Source: VRUE01 sp963788975 (lineage in GTDB: Bacteria; Actinomycetota; Thermoleophilia; Solirubrobacterales; 70-9). From it: DNA of 64,000 nt. The notes below the pieces were generated by a model. The model was not told the DNA's origin, did no database searches, and worked only from the letters and a program-made list of their open reading frames with translations. Shown in pieces: positions 60,015 through 64,000 of this stretch (within the stretch, counting starts at the first letter, position 1; every line of letters starts with the position of its first letter). The position numbers and the translations under genes are program-made. The DNA lies in the NCBI GenBank assembly GCA_963788975.1, contig CAWBIJ010000004.1, positions 186,001-250,000 of the forward strand. Direction: 5' to 3'.

Positions 60015-60923
60015 ATGGCCGAGCTGAGGACGGTGCGGGTGGCCGCGGTGCAGGCGACTCCGGTGATCCTCGACGCCCAGGCGTCGATCGAGAAGGCGAT
60101 CGGGCTGATCGAAGACGCCGCCGCCGACGGCGCCGAGCTGGTCGTCCTGCCGGAGGCGTTCGTCCCCCTCTACCCCTCCCAGTCCTGGGCCGCCCCGGCG
60201 GCGAGCTTCTCCGGCTTCGACGAGCTCTGGGAGCGGCTCTGGAAGAACTCGGTCGACGTCCCCGGCCCGCTCACGGACGAGCTGGTGGCGGCTTGCGAAC
60301 GAACCGGCGCGCACTGCGCGATCGGGGTCAACGAGCGCGAGTCCGAGCGGCCCGGCTCGCTCTACAACACGCTCGTCCTGATCGGCCCGGAGGGAATCGC
60401 CTGGAAGCACCGCAAGCTGATGCCGACCCACCACGAGAGGCTTTTCCACGGGATCGGCGATGGCGACGACCTGGTCGCGGCGCAGACTCCGCTGGGCGCG
60501 ATCGGCGGGCTGATCTGCTGGGAGAACAGGATGCCCCTGGCGCGCTACGCGATGTACCGGTCGGGGCCGCAGATCTGGGTGGCTCCGACCGCCGACGACT
60601 CCGACGGCTGGCTCGCCAGCATGCGCCACGTGGCGATCGAGTCGGGCGCCTTTGTTATTTCGGCGCCGCAGTTCATCCCGCGGGCGGCCTTCCCCGAGGA
60701 CTTCCCGGTCGAGCTGCCCGAGCGGGAGACGTTCGGGCGGGGAGGTGCCGCGATCGTCGAGCCCACCTGGGGCGAGGTGATCGCCGGGCCGCTCTACGGC
60801 GAGGAGGGAATGGTGATCGCCGATTGTGACCTGCGAACCGGCCTCAGCGCCAAGCGCTGGTTCGACTCGGTCGGGCACTACAGCCGCGCTGACGTGCTGC
60901 TCAAAGAGGCCCTACGGGAATAG
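60015..60923 (+). CDS. Carbon-nitrogen hydrolase (nitrilase type)
   Basis: 302 residues from ATG 60015 (an ATG at 59955 is less likely, as homology-like sequence starts later). The catalytic set of the nitrilase superfamily is present: Glu in ELVVLPEAFVPLYPSQSW, Lys in AWKHRKLMPTHHERLFHG and Cys in GAIGGLICWENRMPLARYAM. The segment THHERLFHGIGDG is typical of true nitrilases and cyanide hydratases rather than amidases. It converts an organic nitrile to acid and ammonia; the natural substrate is unknown. Its last 12 bases overlap the convergent obgE. Confidence 0.9.
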   Translation: MAELRTVRVAAVQATPVILDAQASIEKAIGLIEDAAADGAELVVLPEAFVPLYPSQSWAAPAASFSGFDELWERLWKNSVDVPGPLTDELVAACERTGAHCAIGVNERESERPGSLYNTLVLIGPEGIAWKHRKLMPTHHERLFHGIGDGDDLVAAQTPLGAIGGLICWENRMPLARYAMYRSGPQIWVAPTADDSDGWLASMRHVAIESGAFVISAPQFIPRAAFPEDFPVELPERETFGRGGAAIVEPTWGEVIAGPLYGEEGMVIADCDLRTGLSAKRWFDSVGHYSRADVLLKEALRE

Positions 60924-62216
60924 CTCGAACTCATGCTCGCCGATGCGGACGTCGTCGCCGGGCTCGAAGCCGGCAGCGCGCAGCGCGGCGACGACACCGA
61001 TCTCGGTGAGCCGCTGCTCGAGATAGGCGAGCGCTTCCTCGTTGGCGAGATCGTGGCGCTCGACCAGCAGCTCTACGCCGCGACCCAGCACCCGGAAGCC
61101 GCCGTCACCCTCGCGCTCGACCGAGTAGCCGCCCTCGCCCACCGGCCGGTAGACGCGGTGCTCGACCTCGAACTCGGCCGGAGTCGCCGTCCCCCCGCCA
61201 GCGGACTCCGCCACCGCCTTGCCCGGCTCTTCCGGCAGCTCGGCGAGGATGCGATCCCAAAGTACGTCGATGCCCTCGCCAGTAGCTGAGGAGACGGCGA
61301 GCACACCGAGGGTGCGTCCTGCCAGGCGCTCCCCCCACTCGACGACCGCCGCCGCAACCTCCTCCGCCGGCAGCAGGTCGCGCTTCGAGAGCACGATCAG
61401 CTCCGGCAGGTGGTCGAGGCCGGCGCCATACGAGCCCAGCTCGCCCCGCACCGCCTCGTAGTTCGCCATGGGCTCGCCCTCGAGCGGTGCCAGGTCGACC
61501 AGGTGGACGAGCACCGAGCAGCGCTCGACATGGGCGAGGAACTCGTGGCCGAGGCCGGCGCCGTCAGCTGCCCCCTCGATCAGGCCCGGGATGTCGGCGA
61601 CGACGGCCTGGCGGTCCTCGCCGTCGATCGTCCCGAGCACCGGCGAGAGCGTCGTGAACGGGTAGTCGGCGACCTTCGGCGCGGCCCTGGTCAGCCGCCC
61701 TAGCAACGAGGACTTGCCAGCATTTGGCAGCCCGACCAAACCGACGTCGGCGAGCAGCTTCAGCCGCAGCTCGATCCAACCCTCCTCGCCCCCGCCACCT
61801 TGCTCGGCGAAGCGGGGTGCCTGCCGGGTCGAGTTGGCGAACCGCTTGTTCCCGTGCCCACCGCGACCCCCATGCGCGACCACGGCCCGCTGTCCCGCCT
61901 CGACCAGGTCGATCCGGCTGCCGTCGACGGCCTCGGCCTGCGTCCCGGCGGGCACCAGGATCTCCCGGTCCTCCCCTCGGGCGCCGTGCCGGTTCGACCC
62001 TTCCCCATGCCGCCCCTTTCTACCCCTGAAGTGCTTGCTTCCTCTCAAGGCAGCCAGATCGCGCTTCGATGCATCGCAGACCAACACGACGTCCCCGCCG
62101 TGCCCGCCATCGCCCCCATCGGGCCCACCCCGAGGAACATGCGCCTCCCGCCGAAACGAGATGCACCCGCTCCCACCGGCCCCGCCCTCAACCCAGATCT
62201 TGGCCTTGTCATCCAT
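60912..62216 (-). CDS. obgE: GTPase Obg
   Basis: About 434 residues from ATG 62216: MDDKAKIWVEGGAGGSGCIS, the Gly-rich Obg domain (HVPRGGPDGGDGGHGGDVVL, GSKHFRGRKGRHGEGSNRHG). The G domain follows: LVGLPNAGKSSLLGRLTRAA, YPFTTLSPVLGTI, VADIPGLIEGAADGAGLGHE, LIVLSKRDLLPAEE, LAVSSATGEGIDVL. A C-terminal OCT domain (EHRVYRPVGEGGYSVEREGD) ends it. It acts in 50S assembly and stress control. Upstream in-frame extension comes from a palindrome and is rejected. Confidence 0.96.
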   Translation of the reverse strand: MDDKAKIWVEGGAGGSGCISFRREAHVPRGGPDGGDGGHGGDVVLVCDASKRDLAALRGSKHFRGRKGRHGEGSNRHGARGEDREILVPAGTQAEAVDGSRIDLVEAGQRAVVAHGGRGGHGNKRFANSTRQAPRFAEQGGGGEEGWIELRLKLLADVGLVGLPNAGKSSLLGRLTRAAPKVADYPFTTLSPVLGTIDGEDRQAVVADIPGLIEGAADGAGLGHEFLAHVERCSVLVHLVDLAPLEGEPMANYEAVRGELGSYGAGLDHLPELIVLSKRDLLPAEEVAAAVVEWGERLAGRTLGVLAVSSATGEGIDVLWDRILAELPEEPGKAVAESAGGGTATPAEFEVEHRVYRPVGEGGYSVEREGDGGFRVLGRGVELLVERHDLANEEALAYLEQRLTEIGVVAALRAAGFEPGDDVRIGEHEFELFP

Positions 62217-62237
62217 CGCGAGCAGAGAGTAGTCAGC

Positions 62238-62282
62238 CCGCGTTCGCCCTTTGCCCCGGCACTGCAAGGCAAACAGCGAACG
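62238..62282. repeat. Palindromic element, family 5, upstream of obgE
   Basis: Ends GCGTTCGCCCTTTGCC and GGCAAACAGCGAACGC form an imperfect stem (GCGTTCGC/GCGAACGC perfect) with loop CCGGCACTGCAA. The 3' end ACAGCGAACGC is identical to the copy at 43797-43839. It lies directly beside a family 2 element, so two families are stacked between rpmA and obgE. Confidence 0.85.
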
Positions 62283-62290
62283 CGTCCGTG

Positions 62291-62413
62291 GAGGGGCCGG
62301 GGGTGCCCCTCTGGCGCAGCGGCGTCCTGTTTCTCGCCCCACTGGCTACAGCGGCAGCTACAGACGCTTCAGGCGAGAAACCCAGCAAGCAAGAGGGGCA
62401 CCCCCGGCCCCTC
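62291..62413. repeat. Palindromic element, family 2, between rpmA and obgE
   Basis: Outer arms of 21 bp (62291-62311, 62393-62413) are perfectly complementary. The core runs from GGCGCAGCGGCGTCCTGTTT to GAAACCCAGCAAG, shared with 44341-44466. Inner stem GTTTCTCGCC / GGCGAGAAAC. The middle loop is variable between copies. Confidence 0.94.
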
Positions 62414-62420
62414 TAACCGC

Positions 62421-62675
62421 TCAGTCCTCTGCGAGAACGCTGATCGTGCGGCCCTTGCGCGACGGTTTGAAGTCCACCGTCCCAGGCCGCGTCGCGAAGA
62501 TCGTGTGATCGCGCCCAAGGCCAGTGCCGTCGCCCGGCCAGAACCGGGTGCCGCGCTGGCGCACGATGATCTCGCCACCGCTGACCCGCTCACCCGCGAA
62601 CACCTTGACCCCGAGCATGTTGGGGTTGGATTCGCGCCCGTTGCGGCTGGATCCGAGTCCCTTCTTATGAGCCAT
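62421..62675 (-). CDS. rpmA: 50S ribosomal protein L27
   Basis: 84 residues: MAHKKGLGSSRNGRESNPNM, then LGVKVFAGERVSGGEIIVRQ, RGTRFWPGDGTGLGRDHTIF. The N-terminal tail reaches the peptidyl-transferase centre. It overlaps the end of rplU by 11 bases and is followed by a family 2 palindrome. Confidence 0.98.
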   Translation of the reverse strand: MAHKKGLGSSRNGRESNPNMLGVKVFAGERVSGGEIIVRQRGTRFWPGDGTGLGRDHTIFATRPGTVDFKPSRKGRTISVLAED

Positions 62676-63087
62676 CTCCAGCCTCCTTCTTAGCAGCGGG
62701 TTTGGCGGCGGCTTTTTTGGCTTTCGCCGTGGATTTTGTTGATGATGCTGGTTTAGCCGCGGCTTTTTTGGCCGCCCCCATCGCCACCTCGACCACCTCG
62801 AGCCTGGTCAGCTCGGAGCGGTGGCCGGCGCGGCGGCGGTAGCCCTTCTTCGGCTTGTACTTGAAGATCTTGATCTTCGGCCCGCGCAGGTGCTCGGCGA
62901 CGGTCGCCTCGACCTTCACCTTCTCCAGCTCCTTCGGCTCCGCGACTACCTCTTTATCGCGGAACATCACGGCACGCAGAGCGACCTTGTCGCCCTCTTT
63001 GACGCTGAGGCGATCGACGAGCAGCGAGCTGCCCTTCTCGACCTTGTACTGCTTGCCTCCGCTCTCGATGACTGCGTACGTGCTCAT
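62665..63087 (-). CDS. rplU: 50S ribosomal protein L21 with basic C-terminal extension
   Basis: 140 residues. The L21 core (MSTYAVIESGGKQYKVEKGS, VTLVEA-like AEHLRGPKIKIFKYKPKKGY, RRRAGHRSELTRLEVVEVAM) is followed by about 38 residues of Lys/Ala repeats (AAKKAAAKPASSTKSTAKAK). The tail resembles those of other high-GC actinobacterial ribosomal proteins and may bind RNA. Its ATG overlaps the RNase stop. Confidence 0.96.
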   Translation of the reverse strand: MSTYAVIESGGKQYKVEKGSSLLVDRLSVKEGDKVALRAVMFRDKEVVAEPKELEKVKVEATVAEHLRGPKIKIFKYKPKKGYRRRAGHRSELTRLEVVEVAMGAAKKAAAKPASSTKSTAKAKKAAAKPAAKKEAGDGS

Positions 63088-64000
63088 TGGCCTTTTCCGC
63101 TCTGGGTGGAGCGCGACCGTCCGCGACCGCCCCTGCGGCCACGACGGCTACTGCGCGAGGCGCCGGATTCTAGCTGGGAGCCGTTCGAATCGCCGTTCGC
63201 GTCGCCTCCGGCCGCCCCATTGCCAGCCTCGACGCCGGGCAGCGAGGCCACCGCGGCAGCACGCTCGACCCTCTCGATCCGCACCAGCTTGCGCTCCCCG
63301 ACGAAGGGGCCGCCACCGGTGACGCTGACGATGTAGGAGTCGACCCGGGCAATCGCGTCGTCCGCGTTGTACATGTGGGGCTCGTCGATCTTGACCAGCA
63401 CCTCCTCGCCGACCTTGAACGGCAGCGCCCGCTCCTCGATCTCAGCCCGCGTCCCCGCTTCGACCAGCTCGAAGGTCTGGATCGGCAGCGCCTCGCCGCC
63501 CTCGAAGTGGAACTGCTTGCCGGTCTCGGCCTCGAGCTCGGCAAGGCCGCTCTCGGGGTCGATCAGCTCCGCCGCCACCTTGGGGTGGACGCGCAGCAAC
63601 AGCGCCTCGGCGTCGCCCGCGCCAATCGCGATGTCGGGCAGCCTGCGCATTCCGTCCAGCGCCACCGTCTCGGCCGAGAGGACGACAGCCTCGCCCTCGC
63701 AGGTCGGACAGGGAGCGGTGAGGATCTCGCGCACCCCGTCGGTGACGTTCTGCCGGGTCATCTCGACCAGGCCGAGCGGCGAGACCTCGACCACGTAGCT
63801 CTTCGACTTGTCGGTGTCGAGCGCCTTGCGCAGAGTTTTCAGCACTTTGTCGCGGTTGCGCGCCCGCGCCATATCGATGAAATCGATCACGATGATGCCG
63901 CCGATGTCGCGCAGGCGCAGCTGGCGCACCGTCTCCTCCGCCGCCTCGGTGTTGACCCGGGTGATCGTCTCCTCGAGTCCACCTTTGCCGCGACCGGTGA
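63084..64000 (-). CDS. Ribonuclease E/G family, C-terminal part (cut by window edge)
   Basis: About 305 residues of an RNase E/G, open at base 64000. It has TGRGKGGLEETITRVNTEAA, the catalytic-core segment DIGGIIVIDFIDMARARNRD, EVSPLGLVEMTRQNVTDGVR and the zinc-link CPTCEGEAVVLS. After the family part a TRAM-like β-domain (LPFKVGEEVLVKIDEPHMYN, GGGPFVGERKLVRIERVERA) and an Arg/Gly/Ser-rich tail follow. It processes rRNA and mRNA. rplU-rpmA follow as in many bacteria. Confidence 0.93.
   Translation of the reverse strand, partial: TGRGKGGLEETITRVNTEAAEETVRQLRLRDIGGIIVIDFIDMARARNRDKVLKTLRKALDTDKSKSYVVEVSPLGLVEMTRQNVTDGVREILTAPCPTCEGEAVVLSAETVALDGMRRLPDIAIGAGDAEALLLRVHPKVAAELIDPESGLAELEAETGKQFHFEGGEALPIQTFELVEAGTRAEIEERALPFKVGEEVLVKIDEPHMYNADDAIARVDSYIVSVTGGGPFVGERKLVRIERVERAAAVASLPGVEAGNGAAGGDANGDSNGSQLESGASRSSRRGRRGGRGRSRSTQSGKGQ

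Overview
The window is a high-GC chromosomal segment of an actinobacterium. Gene content and order point to class Thermoleophilia (Solirubrobacterales-like); this is an inference from synteny and protein style, not a database result. Core blocks include RNase E/G-rplU-rpmA-obgE-proB-proA-nadD-rsfS, leuS, comEA-comEC, holA/rpsT, murJ, lepA, hrcA-dnaJ-prmA, yqeY-phoH-ybeY-era, hisIE-trpEGDC..FBA, pfk, an ACT-malic enzyme, polA, rpsA-coaE, uvrB and uvrA. Nearly all genes lie on the minus strand. No phage, CRISPR array, plasmid function or classical insertion sequence is visible, and no gene-free stretch exceeds about 200 bases.

Layout. 1-6 kb: 5' end of uvrA, a broken AbiEi/DUF559-type gene bounded by palindromes, a SnoaL-like protein, a PrpD-family protein, uvrB and a frameshifted DoxX-like gene. 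6-14 kb: a small XRE regulator, a coupled block coaE / lytic transglycosylase / MFS / anchored protein, rpsA, a flavoprotein, a YdcZ-type membrane protein and an ECF sigma factor with a membrane-anchored tail. 14-23 kb: polA, a second AbiEi/DUF559 gene, a CotH-kinase-like protein, malic enzyme, a TIGR01777 epimerase, a lipoprotein and phosphofructokinase. 23-32 kb: histidine/tryptophan operon with an htrA-type protease inside it and a frameshift in trpF. 32-42 kb: era-ybeY-phoH-yqeY, a low-GC secreted protein, murI, prmA-dnaJ-hrcA, a MaoC pair and lepA. 42-48 kb: a large membrane glycosyltransferase-like protein, murJ, rpsT, holA. 48-55 kb: comEC, comEA, cupin, leuS, a frameshifted DUF3052 gene, a SpoIIM-like protein. 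55-64 kb: tRNA-Ala(GGC), a DivIVA-like protein, rsfS, nadD, proA, proB, a nitrilase, obgE, rpmA, rplU and the 3' part of an RNase E/G gene.

The unusual signal is a dense set of about 19 imperfect palindromes (43-141 bp) in several families. They sit between genes, at translation start/stop junctions and in frame inside coding sequences (rpsA, prmA, trpB/trpA, and three different families in one membrane-protein gene). Within a family the unpaired loop motifs are nearly identical between copies. The 18-24 bp outer arms differ completely between copies, yet each arm matches its partner perfectly or almost so. One family (46-bp palindromes) brackets the DUF559 genes and carries their ATG start at its centre. 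Together these look like a population of structured, probably mobile, hairpin elements.

Four genes (AbiEi/DUF559, DoxX, trpF, DUF3052) each carry one frameshift. This is either real decay or residual indel error in the assembly, and it should be settled before any biological reading.
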